A stretch of DNA of 64,000 bases from Branchiostoma lanceolatum (lineage: Eukaryota; Chordata; Leptocardii; Amphioxiformes; Branchiostomatidae), in contig NC_089725.1 in NCBI RefSeq assembly GCF_035083965.1, forward strand, positions 28,777,925 through 28,841,924, given 5' to 3'. The position numbers were made by a program, and so were the translations under genes. The stretch's first letter is position 1. Each line of letters begins with the position of its first letter. This document shows positions 1 through 11,993 of this stretch, in pieces. A model generated the notes under the pieces. That model was given only the letters and a program-made list of their open reading frames with translations. It had not been told where the DNA came from and made no database searches.

Positions 1-259
1 GAACTTTGCTATTCTGTTGTAACAATGTTTTGAGTGTGAAATTGAAAGTCACATTGAAAACTTAAAGATTCAATCACTTGGATGTATTGTTATTTGTTAC
101 CCATTTTCATGACTCTGAAATTGAAAGTTGTATTGAAAAATTTAATTCCCTATCTTCAGAATTTAAGATTTTCACATCTTGAGTCTTCTTGAGACAATAG
201 ATGAATCTGCTAACTAACTTTTTATTACCAGTACTAACTTTTTATCTTTTCTGGATCAG

Positions 260-3200
260 TTTCCTTGTTACGACTGTCAACTTCCTGGAGGAACACATCG
301 AAACGGAGGGGATCTTCCGCAAATCCGGGTCACATGCACGACAGAAAGACCTCAAGGTACAGAAGTCACCCTACTCTTCTGAACTTAGTGGTAGCAATTA
401 GTTTTACTTTTAGAGATTTTATGTGCTATTTTCATTCAAGTGTAGTGCTGTTCAGCTTGAATTTGTAGCATGTTTATTTTGCCTTGATTACTCTGTTATG
501 TCTGTGGCTTAGTGGGTCATATGTTACCGAGTGGATATTTACCAGACTTGGGTTTGAGAACTAACATTCAATTACTAGTACTAGCAGTGCAGTGCCAGAT
601 GTTGTGTCCTTAGGAAAGACACTTAATACAACTTTCCTCACTCCATTGAGATGAAAATGAATACCCGATAATGATATTTGGTTAGGGAGGTAAATGACGG
701 TGGAAAAAGTGGGATGGTCTCTGCCCTCTCTAATACCTGCCATAGACGCAGTGAAGAACAGCCCACTACTCCGGCCTGAAAAAAAGCTATATACAGTACT
801 TTTACCATACCTTTTTGAAATTACCTTAAAGTTTCTATATCTGAGGGTATAATTCAGGAACAGTTACATATAATATCAATAATTATGTACTCAAACCCAA
901 CCCTTTCAGATCAAGGTGGATGAAGGCGGGGAGTATGGAGAGGCCTCTGTCCTGGACGTAGCGAACCTGTTCAAGCAGTTTTTCCGTGAGCTGCCGGACC
1001 CCCTCTTCACCCACAGACTGCACAGCTGCCTGCTGAAGGCTCAGGAGCTCCAGCAGGACAGGGACAGGATCATGGTCAGTACAGTAGCATATCTCAGTAT
1101 CTCGTGGGGTCGTGTGGCGCAGCGGCAGAGCGTTCGGCTCTGAACCAAGTGGTCTCGAGTTCGAACGCTACCATGTCACCGATCTTGTGCCCTCAGGAAA
1201 GACACTTTACACTACCTTCCTCACTTCACTCAGGTGTAAATAAGTACCTAGCCTAGGTTAGGGACGTCCCAAGGGTAGACCCTGTGTTTTGGGAGTTATA
1301 CCAGTTTATATAATATGCATCTACAGTTCAGATACAGTAAGCGCCGTAGCTTGGAAGAAAGACAAGTCACTCATCACAACTATCAAATGTTTCTTCAACA
1401 ACAGCTAGACAACACCATGCATCTGTATTGCATCATATAATCTCCAAGCAGATCTTCCAGAGGCAAGATCGTAACTGCCAACTAAGACTGACTCCAGGAG
1501 CCCCTGTGGCCGGTTTTGGCCGGCATTTAGGATCTTTCCACCGGAAGATCCGCTTGGAGATTAGCATCATCATCATTATCATCCTTGTCTCTTCCCCACC
1601 AGGCCCTCCTGTCTGTGTGCGCCATGCTGCCCACCCTCCACCTGAACACCCTCCAGTACACCATGGCCTTCCTGGCCAGGCTGGCGGCCAGAGCGGACGC
1701 CAACAAGATGGACGAGAACAACCTGGCGCTGATCATGACCCCCAACCTCATGCCCACCCCGGAGAAAACTGCCATGGACATCAGCTCCGAGAAGCTGCTC
1801 AAGATGCAGACGGAGGTGGTGAAGTTCCTCATCCAGAACTCCCACAGCATTGGTACGTCACTATGTCACAGTGTGTGTAGAAATTTCTGTATAACTATCA
1901 AGTTCACTATGTCAGTATGTGTGTGCAGGGCTCTCTCCAGCTTTAGATTTTTTTCCGTCCGGCTCATTGTTTGAGAGCCTTTATAAACGTGTTATTTTAA
2001 GCTTACAACTAGTCAATTTCATCAATTTAATGTTATGATTCTATGAAGTCTAGATTTTTGGGAAGGACTGAATGAAATTGGTTTCTGTCCCAACATTGAA
2101 GCAAATTTCCGTCCCGGATGGAGGGACGGGTGCTGGAGACAGTCCTGGTCTGCTGGGTGCAATTTTAAATGTTGCCTCTGCTGGTGCAAATATGCAGAAA
2201 ACTATGTTGTGCACTGTACTGCAAGAGATGATAGCAGTACCTTTGCAGAGGTGTTGTCACTGACAGTGCACTGTACTGTACATTGTGCCAGAGATGACAG
2301 CTATTCCCGGATAGTGTACCTTTGCAGAAGTGCTGTCAATGATAGTGTACAGTACTATACACAAGTACAAGTATGTGGGAGAGATGACAGCTGCACATAC
2401 TCTTGCACAGGTGCTGTCCCTGACAGCGTGTTGGAGCGAGCTGCCCAGATGAGTGGGAAGGACATGGATGGGCTGGTGTCAGGAGACGAGCTAGACAAGA
2501 GCGTCGACTCCTTATTGGACGGGTCTAAGACAAAGAGGAAGAAAAGGAGGAGTGGATCTATACAAGGTTACACATTTCTAAAGACTGGCTTTTGGTGGTG
2601 ATATTCTTTTTGTACTTTTAGTTTTTAGATGATTTATTCCATTGTGCAAAATAAAAATTGAGCTTTACATTACTCGTATTTGTAAAACTCATTTTAAGTT
2701 TTGCATAACAGTGTAGTGAAGTATGTTTTATTTCTACAATGCAGAAAACTCTTATCATGTGTTCTCAGTGGATGGTTGTGACCTAGCGTACTATACCTAA
2801 ACTTCAGCCCCCTACAGTGTATAGGTCCAGTGAAGTTAGAGTGCCTATTTAGCTTACCAGACCTCCCATACTTCCCCCTCACCAACTATTACAGAGAGAA
2901 TGGGAGTCCCCGTAAACTACATGTAACTTGGATGACACCGATGCTGAATGGATGCTAAGGTTAAAATTTGGTCATGGCAAGTCTGGTAAATGTGTTGTTT
3001 CAAACATTTCCCCAGGTATAGTGAACGGGATCAGTCAGGGGCTGAACAAGCTGAGGCATGGCAGCTCCTCCTCCATCAAAACACCATCCAGGCAAAACTC
3101 AAGCTCCGATCAAGCAGACTCTGGTAAGAACAACTGTTTACAACATGTTACTTAACAAAAGCACTTTACCAAACTACTACTCAATACATTCATTTGATAG

Positions 3201-6200
3201 TTTTCCTTCTGCAGACTGAGGGATAGGAAAATCATGACATGTTTGAATTAATTGATTGTTTTTAAACAGTTAGTTACATGTAGATACTGTCCATGTCATT
3301 TAAGAAATGTGCATTATCTTGAGATTTTTTATTTACACAAATATCAAATCCATTTTGTCAAGCCATTGCCATTATATGCTATACCATTACATGTTTCAAA
3401 GGTAGTTGATTAATTTCTACATTGAGATATAAAAAGGAGCTGTTTTTTCTCAAACCTTCATCCCTCAGTTAAACAAGTTTCAAAAATAATTGATTGATTT
3501 CAAGATTGTAACTAGACATGAAAAAAGAACTCTGCTGGAGCAGTTGACATAACACAGCTGGTTCCGTACCATCCTTACAGAGGTGATCACCAACATCCCA
3601 GCAGTGATGATGAGTGAGGTGACTCCGCGGATCATGCGCTCCACCAAGAGGAAGGCAGAGGATGACCATGCCGCTTTCTCTGCAGCCAAGAGGTGAGATG
3701 AGCGCTGCAGATATTTAGACCTGATTCGCAGCTGGAAAATTTTCTGCACGTACAACAACAGCGTATGACAAACATGCCTCTTGTACAACACACGGACCAA
3801 TTCACATCTATGAGGAAGACGTACAAATTTTCTTTGTCGTATGTCCAGAAAATTTCCCGAGTGTGAACTGGGTCATACTGTGAACTGTCTTGTCCTGATG
3901 TGATGCACACTTATATTTTACACTGACCAGACAAAATGTGATATGTATGATGTAGAAAAACTGCATAAGCACAGGTATTCAAGACCCACCAATGTGTGCC
4001 CACCAATGTGTGCAATACAAAGCTTAGAGATAGTGAAATAGTTGATTCCATCTGTGCACCAAAGTGTAATGTTATGTTATGTATGCTGGTCTATGTTATT
4101 CCAGGACTTTCTCGCATGGTTTTAACATTCAACTGTAGTGGCCCTTATTTTCAGGAAAGCTTAAAGCTGTACAGAATGATTAAGTAGTTTACCGACTAGT
4201 TGTCCTTTCAGTGCAAAGTTACCGTTTTTTCTTACATGAATGATGAATAAATTTATTGATGCTTACTTCACCCCTCATGACCTCAACAAAAAGTGTCCAG
4301 CAGGTCAATTTGATTTGTTTATGATTAAACAATGGATCAAACAAACAAGCAAACTGGTATAATCCATGGGAGGCAACAGCTTTGCCAAAACTTTTGTTCC
4401 AGATAATTAAAAAAATTGGTCCTTGTTTACAGGAAAGCCATCCTGCAGCAGATGGGTCAGAGACAGGCCAAGCCTCAGTACGGAGCGGCAGGCAGGACTC
4501 CCGAGGGTCTGCTCACACCCAGCAACCTCATCCAGGCTGATTTAGATGCAGGTAATGAAACTGTACAGCCCACAGTCTATACGAAGAACTGAATATGCTA
4601 TGATCTATGTAGATTACATGTGTTTGCAGGGCTTGAAATGGTTTGCAATTTGAGCTGTGCAGGTATTTCTGATGCACTGGTCCATGACAAAATCATTTCC
4701 CATGACACTAGGGTTACATGTGGTTAGTACAAATGTACTATATATACACCAAAAATAGTTGATCAAGCAAATGGACAAAATTTTACAATTTTGAGAATTT
4801 TATCTAGTTGCTTGAGTAACTATTTTGGGCGTATCATATTACCTGTATGTCTAAGTACTATACATAGTAGTGGCCCTAAGAAGCCTTGGATTCTTCATAT
4901 TGAATGTCTAACATTCAGTACCTATTGCTCACTAAAGCAAGTTGTAGGAAAAAGTTATTAATTCTGACAACTTGGAATATCCTGGCTAACAGAAAAAACG
5001 TTTTCAAGCCCTGCATTACGTAATGTATCGGAAAATTTCATAAGGATGTCTTTCATAAACAAATGCATCATTTGCCTGGTGATCTGTATATTATGATATT
5101 TTACTAGTTGTTTTATGTCTTGCATGCAATTTTCTTGGCCCGGCAGACTCCATAACAAGCCGACTGGACAGAGACTCGTACCGACAGTACGCCACGCTCT
5201 GTTATGGACTGGACCGATCCCTACAGCAGGCTGAGACTCCGCTTACACACGCTCACAAGAAAAGTATTGTCACAAAAGCTACTGCAACTTGTCATCATAT
5301 TCTTTTTTTTTATTTTGTAGAATTATTTTCTAACACATCATTTCTCCTCTCTTAGGTTCCAGTAGAGGTTTTGAGTTCAGTGTGCTCTTTGTTGATTTTG
5401 TGCACATTTTTCTTTTGCCTCTCTTAGGTTCCCATAGAGACTTTGAGTTCAGTGTGCTCTTTTTGTGCACATTTTGTTTTGCCTAACTCTGCAACTGTTG
5501 TGACTCTAGACAGAGAAGATAGTATTCCCTAATCTCTAAGCAGATGTAAGGATACAGCTCAGTGTTTTGCACCTGGTTTTTGGAACATTTAGTACATCTT
5601 TCTGGAACTGCACTTTTTAGACAAGGCAAATCGTCTGTTTATGTGTGACTGTGATGCACATTTTTTTGCACAAAAACATTTTGTTCTATCACAGGATGAC
5701 TTTCTTCATTCTACTATTTGGCCGGTCTGCTCCATCAATTTAGCCTGGGTGCCATCTGAATACTACCGGGTTCCTAAACTTCCTACCTTGAAAAATTAGG
5801 ATTGGAGCCCCAGTAGTAATTGGATGGCACTCGGGGTAGCGAGTGTAGGAGCCTCAGTAGAAATAGAATGGCACCCTCGCAACCATGAATTCCCAAGAAC
5901 TGAGAAAGGCATCAACATTTTCTGCTATACAGAATGCCTTTATATCAGGGTTTCACGTTGTTCTGTCTCCCCCCCAGTGTGCATCAGCAGCGACCAGCTC
6001 TTCACGCCCGGCTCCCCCACCAGCCCCAGCATACAGTTCGTGGAGCCCCCGGGACAGTCCGTCAGCTTCAAGGCCGGCTCCCTGCAGGACTCCATCGTGT
6101 CCACCGCCAGCCAGAGCAAGGCCACTCCCTCCAAGAACATCGGGAAAATCCTGGCCGACAAGCTGAAAAGGTGGGGTGAATTCTCCATTCTTCTGTTTTA

Positions 6201-9200
6201 CAGTGCAAATTTACTCACTAAAATGAAAAGTGGCCTGCAAACCAATTTGAGTTTCTTGTAAATAAACAAAGGTTCAAAGAAACAAATTCTAAAGTGAACA
6301 ATTCTTAATGAAACTTGATATGTTGAATGTTGTTCTTGTTTTCCACTCATCACTAACACTTTGCATGTGACTTTTTTGTCATCAAGCCTGTTTTGGTTGT
6401 CCTTTTCTTTTGATTCTTCAACAATCATTGAATATAAATATAATGTAAATGTATCTCTTTTCTGTCTTTGTACATCAACAGAATCTATGATAAACTGATG
6501 ATGACAACAATAGAGATATGCACATATATATGTATTGGCAAAGTTTGGTTAAACATTCCCTGTTTAATGTGTAAGAACCTTCTGAAACCTGTTCGGGCAT
6601 CCTAACACCCCCTTTCCTTATCATAAACAATCATTGAATCACTTGAATGTACTTCTCTTGTAACGCCACTGTTTCCCAAACCCTGTAATTAATGGTGATG
6701 GTCTCCCCCCTCCCTCTCCTCTGTCTGTCCTCCTGCCCTCCCGTCAGGCGCTCGAGTGGCAAGGCTGGTTGTTTCTCCCCCAGGAGATCGTCGGGCGGCA
6801 GCAAGCTCAGGAGGTCGCTCAAGAAGAGGTTCAGCGGAGGCCGAGGGAAGTCTGAGGTGAGACTGTTTCTTACTTTACTTGTACTTGATATGTTGATAAA
6901 GATTCCATCCAGGTACTAGTAATGAGACATGCAAGGTGACAGTTACTCAAGCAACTCGATAGATGTTGGAAACAAACTATCCAGGGCCTTGAGAAACTGT
7001 TACCTTGTGTATTGTATGTTCCCAAATATATCCAGTTCCTTGAGTAAATTGATTTGAAAATTGAAACAAATTAATCCTCAACTTATCATGCTTGAGATAT
7101 TGATCCTGTTTTTCTCTTGTACCCCCCCTCAGAAGTCCCCCTTGGTGCAGTCTGCCAGTCTCAACCTGGAGAATGTGGGGTCGCGACTGGCCAACCACCC
7201 TCCCGACACAGGCCTCTCCACCATCGACTTCGGCGCCAGCCCAAAGCTGAACGAGAAAGTGAGGGGATCGTTCTTCAAGATGCACGCCAGGGCCGGGCCT
7301 TCCAAGTCCCTGCCCGTCCCCAACGCCGAGAGGCCGACCTCACCCCTCCTCAACTTCAGTCGTAGAAGCAACACCATGGACCCCAACTCCTCCACCCTGA
7401 CCACGAGTTCCACCGTGACGAGCTCGACGGAGGGAGCGAAGACGCCGGACGTTTCCATGATTAGCACGAGTTTCCTCAACGACACGTCCAGAACACCCGA
7501 CGTGTCTGTCATCACCACTGGCTCCAGGGACTCGAAAACCCCCGAAGAGCCCAACAGTGAAAACATGATGATGATGGTGGATGCAGACTTAGCGAAAACC
7601 CCAGAAGAGCCCAAGAAAGGGAACCCGCTACTGATGGCTGCAGACTTGGTGAAGACCCCCTACAAGAGCCATCTGGCCGGGGCGGGTGAACAGGTGTTTG
7701 CAGCAGGTGTGGATGTTGTCAAGACACCGTTCAAGGAGCACCTTACAGCCAGGTGTGAACCTGCAGACTCCCCCAAGGTGGTCACTGTCGACATCCACAT
7801 GAGAAGCTCTCCCATGGGGAAACGACCACTGCTGGATGCTGGTGACCAATCCACGTCTGCACCCGCCCAGGTCCAAGCAGATGCCCTGACACAGTCGGCT
7901 GTCAGGAACCTGGGATTTGAAGTGGACGTTGAGACGGCAACCCCACCCGAGCGCCACAACAGCCCAGCTGATGTACCGGAACTACCGAGTCTCGTTGCCT
8001 ACACCAGGACCACCAAGTTCTTCCCATCCTTGGGAATCCCCGAGCCGCCATCATCAACACATGGCGAAAAAGAGTCCCTCTGTTCACCTGATCTAGGGAT
8101 AGATTCTCCCAGCTCCCCAGCAAAGAGACCATTGGCCCAACAGGATGAGGTCATCTCTTCACCAAGTAAGAGGGCGAGGATGGGTCAGCAGGGGAGCCAG
8201 TATCACCTATCTCTGAACGTTGCTGGGAAGAATATCACCATGACGTTGCAGGAGAGAGTGAGGGCACGAGCATCAATTACTTCAGAAACAAAAGAGAGTC
8301 ATGAGGTCGGAAGCACAGAGAGTGCTGTGTCAAGAGAGTCAACTTCAGCAGAAGAGAAACCCCAAATTACAATCGAAAAAGATGTTCAGGGTGCAGAAGA
8401 TGCACCAAAAGAAGAAGCAGTACAGACTACGGTGACACAACCTAGCACTACATCCCAGCAACAAAGTAGCCGTGCTAACTCTGTAAAGAGAGTACAGCCT
8501 TCTCCCACCAAAAAGGCAAACTCTGCAAGCCAGAACGCAGCTGCAAAGAGAAGAAACGATGCTACCCCCACCAAGAAGGCTGTCACTCCCAAAAAGACCA
8601 GAACACCCTCCGGAAGGACTCCTGGAAGGGGAACTCCTGGCAGCACTGGTAAGACAACCACAACATCCAGCGTTGTCCGTAAGGGATCAAGCGTTGTACA
8701 GAGGAAAGCGTCTGACAGAAAGGCAGCAGTGAGGAGCAACAGCGGCAAGGAGAGGGAGAGGGCACCAGTTGTCAGAAGGAACAGTGACAAAGATAAGAAG
8801 GCACCGATTGTTGCAAAGACCAGCTTTAGGAACATGGGAGACCACACAGCAGCAAGGGCCAGGAGAGATGCACTCGTCAGAAAGGAAAGCGAGAAAAAGA
8901 AATCTGAGGCCACCGTTGCGCGTAAGGATAGCAAAGAAAGAAGTGCAAGCAGACCAGGAAGGGTCGGCAGCTTGGGGAAGGCAGACAAGCCCCCAACTCG
9001 TGCCGGGAGACCGCTGCCGTCTTTCCGAACCAACGCCTCCCCAGCAAAGAAGACAGACAAAACTTCCAGCAAAGCAGAGGTGAACGGGCTGGGAAAGAGA
9101 CGTCCGGTCATCTCCTCTCCCCTGAAGAACAGCTCTGACATGCACAAGAAGGTGGAAAAAAACCTAAAAGTGCTGATCGATTTGGAACAAACTCTTAGCT

Positions 9201-10336
9201 GTCTGTCTCCCAGTGGCAACAGTAAGTCATCCACTGGGAGCACCAGCAGTGTTGATAGCGATGGTCAATCAGACGGTACGGAGAAGAAAGAGATGAAGCC
9301 CAGGGATTCAACCACTAGTATGTACGTGTACTCTCCCGGCAAGGGTTCAGGTATCCCCATCACTAGGGCGCAGAAAACCTCCCCACCGTCTACTGAACCG
9401 CTCAAGACACCGACCAAGTATGTCAGCGACTCGGCTCTTCCAAGTGCCAGCCTTCCCGCCGATACAAGCTCGCCGTCACAGGTGCAACACGCAGCGAGCT
9501 TCCCGTCAATCCCTCGCGAGATCAGGACCGGCACCGTGGCAAGCTCCATAGAGGTCTGGAACAACATGTCGATGGACGCCGACAACAGGTTCACCTCGCC
9601 GCTGAGGGCGGTGAAGAATCCACTGCTCTTCCGCAAGTCACCCGCCAGGCGATCCTGGCACATGGGGGACACGCCTAGTAAGAAAGAGCCCGAGACACAA
9701 GACAAACCTGATCCCAACAACAGCACTACATCCGTATCCACATCAAAACTGTCTTCCGCTGCCACCCCGAAGCTGCCCACCACTCCTCTGGTCAAAGCGC
9801 TCAGTATCGACAGCTCCATGGCGAACGTGGGGCTGGAGTTCAAACCGGAGGACATGGACACCAGCTGCCAGTCGTCCAGGTCAGTAGCCGCCGCCCTGGA
9901 CGCGCTACAAGCGGAGAACATCAACCTCAACGATTCCTACAACATTGCAAACAGCCACGCGGTCCAATCACCTGCACGGAAAGTGGCCGTGTCTCCGCTG
10001 AAGCCCGTCAACACACCAAAGACCCTTCCACCACTAAAGATGGCCTTGGACAAGACGCCGAGGATCAAACAGGCTCTGCTGTTACCGGGGCAGGACGAGA
10101 ACGGGTCAACCCCACTCCACACCAAGTTGGGCGCCGCAATCAAGACCCCCAAGAGGGCCACCAATCTGAAGCGTAGCACCCCAGTGAAGGTGAGACGCTT
10201 CCACTCCCCCCACAAAGCAACGTACAAACCCAAGAGTGCGACGAAATCACCCAGGAAGTATCCCGCCTCTCCCAAGGCACCTGATCTGAGCGGAGACATA
10301 ACTCCAGCACCCACCAAACAAGACTGGATGATATAA
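260..10336 (+). CDS. ARHGAP11A: ARHGAP11A-like Rho GTPase-activating protein, 3' part of gene (11 exons)
   Basis: Exons read by translation: 260-356, 910-1074, 1603-1852, 2411-2566, 3016-3123, 3581-3692, 4433-4551, 5147-5263, 5978-6170, 6748-6856, 7133-10336 (stop TAA at the end). All junctions are GT-AG and phase-consistent, giving about 1,542 residues; the 5' exons lie before the window. The first three exons form the C-terminal part of a RhoGAP domain. The catalytic arginine finger is in GIFRKSG (Arg codon 318-320), followed by FFRELPDPL and NKMDENNLALIMTPNL. The next exons carry KRKKRRSGSIQ and GLNKL, matching the post-GAP region of ARHGAP11A. Family role: RhoA inactivation, with ARHGAP11A tied to mitosis and cytokinesis. 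The tail is low-complexity, Ser/Thr/Pro/Lys-rich, with many TP/SP sites. It is longer than the human protein (about 1,020 aa). I am sure of the family, less sure of one-to-one orthology. Confidence 0.9.
560..760 (+). mobile_element. SINE-like body related to 1109-1300
   Basis: Shares the segment TGTCCT.AGGAAAGACACTT..AC, TTCCTCACT and GTAAATGA/GTAAATAA with the element at 1109-1300. The tRNA-like head is degraded here. Intronic in the ARHGAP11A-like gene. Confidence 0.6.
1109..1300 (+). mobile_element. tRNA-derived SINE
   Basis: Box A TGGCGCAGCGG (1115-1125) and box B GAGTTCGAACGCT (1157-1169) are correctly spaced in a tRNA-like head, followed by the shared body GCCCTCAGGAAAGACACTTT. It lies about 35 bp beyond the donor of the exon ending at 1074. 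Confidence 0.7.
1438..1563. mobile_element. 126-bp palindromic MITE (TCTCCAAGC family)
   Basis: Ends TAATCTCCAAGCAGATCTTCC and the matching inverted GGAAGATCCGCTTGGAGATTA type. Flanks GCATCATA (1430-1437) and GCATCATC (1564-1571) differ at one base and are a likely target duplication. Lies 39 bp before an exon of the ARHGAP11A-like gene. Confidence 0.75.
2230..2440. repeat. Triplicated acceptor region of an ARHGAP11A-like exon
   Basis: Three ~80-bp units, each with TTGCA(CA)G followed by a form of GTGCTGTCCCTGACAGCGTG, at about 2244, 2325 and 2405. Only the last is continuous with the coding exon 2411-2566. Confidence 0.8.
5340..5490. repeat. ~75-bp intronic tandem duplication
   Basis: Two copies of a segment starting CCTCTCTTAGGTTCC and containing GAGTTCAGTGTGCTCTTT and TGTGCACATTTT. 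Purely intronic. Confidence 0.85.
7133..10336 (+). CDS. ARHGAP11A: Terminal 3.2-kb exon of the ARHGAP11A-like gene: disordered phospho-rich tail
   Basis: Single last exon of about 1,067 codons after a CCCCTCAG acceptor at 7125-7132; the reading frame opens upstream of the acceptor, but only the part from 7133 joins in phase to 6856. It shows spaced KTP motifs (KTPEEP twice, VKTPYKSHL, VKTPFKEHL, roughly 7510-7750). A Lys/Arg-rich stretch follows at about 8460-9000 (SPTKK, TPTKK, TPKK, repeated ARKDS/VRRNS-like basic-Ser motifs). A short helical-looking patch near 9140-9200 reads HKKVEKNLKVLIDLEQTL. Distal SP/TP/KTP motifs reach the C terminus. Many sites fit proline-directed kinases such as CDKs. 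No folded domain is recognised. The long antisense open frame at 8386-9243 is a base-composition shadow. Confidence 0.88.
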   Translation, partial: KSPLVQSASLNLENVGSRLANHPPDTGLSTIDFGASPKLNEKVRGSFFKMHARAGPSKSLPVPNAERPTSPLLNFSRRSNTMDPNSSTLTTSSTVTSSTEGAKTPDVSMISTSFLNDTSRTPDVSVITTGSRDSKTPEEPNSENMMMMVDADLAKTPEEPKKGNPLLMAADLVKTPYKSHLAGAGEQVFAAGVDVVKTPFKEHLTARCEPADSPKVVTVDIHMRSSPMGKRPLLDAGDQSTSAPAQVQADALTQSAVRNLGFEVDVETATPPERHNSPADVPELPSLVAYTRTTKFFPSLGIPEPPSSTHGEKESLCSPDLGIDSPSSPAKRPLAQQDEVISSPSKRARMGQQGSQYHLSLNVAGKNITMTLQERVRARASITSETKESHEVGSTESAVSRESTSAEEKPQITIEKDVQGAEDAPKEEAVQTTVTQPSTTSQQQSSRANSVKRVQPSPTKKANSASQNAAAKRRNDATPTKKAVTPKKTRTPSGRTPGRGTPGSTGKTTTTSSVVRKGSSVVQRKASDRKAAVRSNSGKERERAPVVRRNSDKDKKAPIVAKTSFRNMGDHTAARARRDALVRKESEKKKSEATVARKDSKERSASRPGRVGSLGKADKPPTRAGRPLPSFRTNASPAKKTDKTSSKAEVNGLGKRRPVISSPLKNSSDMHKKVEKNLKVLIDLEQTLSCLSPSGNSKSSTGSTSSVDSDGQSDGTEKKEMKPRDSTTSMYVYSPGKGSGIPITRAQKTSPPSTEPLKTPTKYVSDSALPSASLPADTSSPSQVQHAASFPSIPREIRTGTVASSIEVWNNMSMDADNRFTSPLRAVKNPLLFRKSPARRSWHMGDTPSKKEPETQDKPDPNNSTTSVSTSKLSSAATPKLPTTPLVKALSIDSSMANVGLEFKPEDMDTSCQSSRSVAAALDALQAENINLNDSYNIANSHAVQSPARKVAVSPLKPVNTPKTLPPLKMALDKTPRIKQALLLPGQDENGSTPLHTKLGAAIKTPKRATNLKRSTPVKVRRFHSPHKATYKPKSATKSPRKYPASPKAPDLSGDITPAPTKQDWMI

Positions 10337-10754
10337 TCTTGGTGGAAGCAAGGGTAGAGAACTAAAGAATTACTGCTGGGTGTGGACTGTAGACGCTGCA
10401 AAAGTGTGTGAAAGAAGATAGAGCTAGCTGCTACCATGTTAATATAGCTCTGGTAGTAATCTAATTTGGTGTGAATGATTGTTTGCGTTGCTTAATTGCT
10501 GTTTGTTGGGCCATGACAGAAGTTCCTTTTTTTAACTTTTCCAATATTTGTTGCCAGGCAGGGTTTTTGCCGAATAGGTAGATATGATATGTTTTGTAAC
10601 ATTAATATGATGTATGACATTAATATGATATTGGAGACACATTTTAAAGGGTACTAACTAGTATCATGATGATATTTACTGTCAGCAGTGCTTGCCTTAA
10701 TGTCTCTGTTTGAAATCTACTGACAATCTGTGCCTCTTCCTAAGTACTAAAGTA

Positions 10755-10981
10755 TAGCCTCTACCAGGTTCCGCGCGATCGCTGGGAAAATAGTAGAAAT
10801 CGGCCAAATAGAGTGAATAGTATGCCAGGGGTTGTCCGCTATGCAGGGAAGGTCAATAGGCTATGCAGTAGATCGCCTATTGAGCTTCAATGTATAGCGG
10901 ACTACCCCTGGCATACTATTCATTCTATTTGGTTGATTTCTACTGTTTTCCCAGCGATTGCGCGGAGCCTGGTAGAGGCTA
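10755..10981. mobile_element. Fold-back MITE, copy 1 (9-bp target duplication)
   Basis: 227 bp. Terminal repeats TAGCCTCTACCAGG.. extend inward through CGCTGGGAAAATAGTAGAAATC, so almost the whole element is palindromic. Flanked by exact ACTAAAGTA at 10746-10754 and 10982-10990. Confidence 0.92.
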
Positions 10982-11700
10982 ACTAAAGTAGTCTGTAATT
11001 TAGTCACAAGCTCATATGAATATTGATCTTTAACCGTTTTCAAGTGTTACAATGTTAGTCGGGACAATTCAACTGTTTTGTACATACTAGTACGCTGTGT
11101 AATGTGTAAAGCTGCAATATGTATTGAATATGCTAGGTGTCGTTCTTTCAAGGAAAATAAGTACATGTAACAAGAAATGTAGCCCTTTTGGTGACCAGAA
11201 GAAGCTACTAAGGAGATATGTTAGTTTGGAATTCTGTATAAAGCAGATTGTGTTGCTTTTTCCATTTTAATCTTTTAGTTATAAAAAAAACAGCTTCATA
11301 TCTTAACATTGTTGATATGTCTATCAGAATTTTGTACAGCCTTACAACAGGGGTATGGTACTAAGACTAGGAATTTAGCTTTTGTGTGGGTCAGTTCTCC
11401 AACCAGGCAAAGCCTGCATGTGGTTTTTCTTCCAAGAAATTCCTGGGGTTTGTGATTTAGTCTAATAGTACTAATATGTGCTGTCAGCTCCACCCCCTTA
11501 TGGGGGGCAATATGTTTTGATGATTGGGGACCTAACAAAATAGTATTTAGGAGATATCAGCCAGCTATTCTTTTCTAAATGGGACAGTTTTGTCAGAAAA
11601 TACGCAACATATTACTGGAACATTATAGCAGAATAGGTAGTAGCCTGGGATCCAGCCCTGTTGAGCTTCAGGTATGACTTCAACCCGGCCCAACTTGTTG

Positions 11701-11993
11701 GTGGTGATATTACTGCCACAAAGCAAGGAGGTTAACCTTGCACAGAGTAAAGCTTAACAAGGCTGGATTTCAGGCAAAGTAGGTGGGGACATGGAAGTAC
11801 AATCAAAATTATTGACAGCACAATCTAACAGGGCAGTACTTGTGCTTTACTTAGCGGAATCAATCATGGACAAAGGAAAACAATGTTATATATAGTCAAA
11901 TGGTGAGAAATGTTACACAAAAGCTTTTATGCCAGCTTGCCAGTGAAATTAAACATTGCATAGAGTGCAGGATGATGGTTTTGTATTCTCTGT
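11701..11993. repeat. Dispersed repeat, copy A (near-identical to 20264-20536)
   Basis: About 290 bp matching copy B over nearly its whole length in the same orientation. Landmarks shared: AAGCTTAACAAGGCTGGATT, ACTTGTGCTTTACTTAGCGG, GTTATATATAGTCAAATGGT. Copy A has an extra ~23 bp after ACTGCCACAAAG. The two copies lie on either side of the LRR-ROC-TIR gene. Confidence 0.9.

Noticed and set aside
1109-1180. Possible tRNA gene
   Set aside because: Boxes A and B are present, but the arms do not pair fully and a SINE body follows that recurs at 560-760.
8386-9243. 285-codon open frame antisense to the ARHGAP11A-like last exon
   Set aside because: Ser/Leu-rich mirror of a Lys/Ser-rich sense exon; no signal, domain or splice context of its own.
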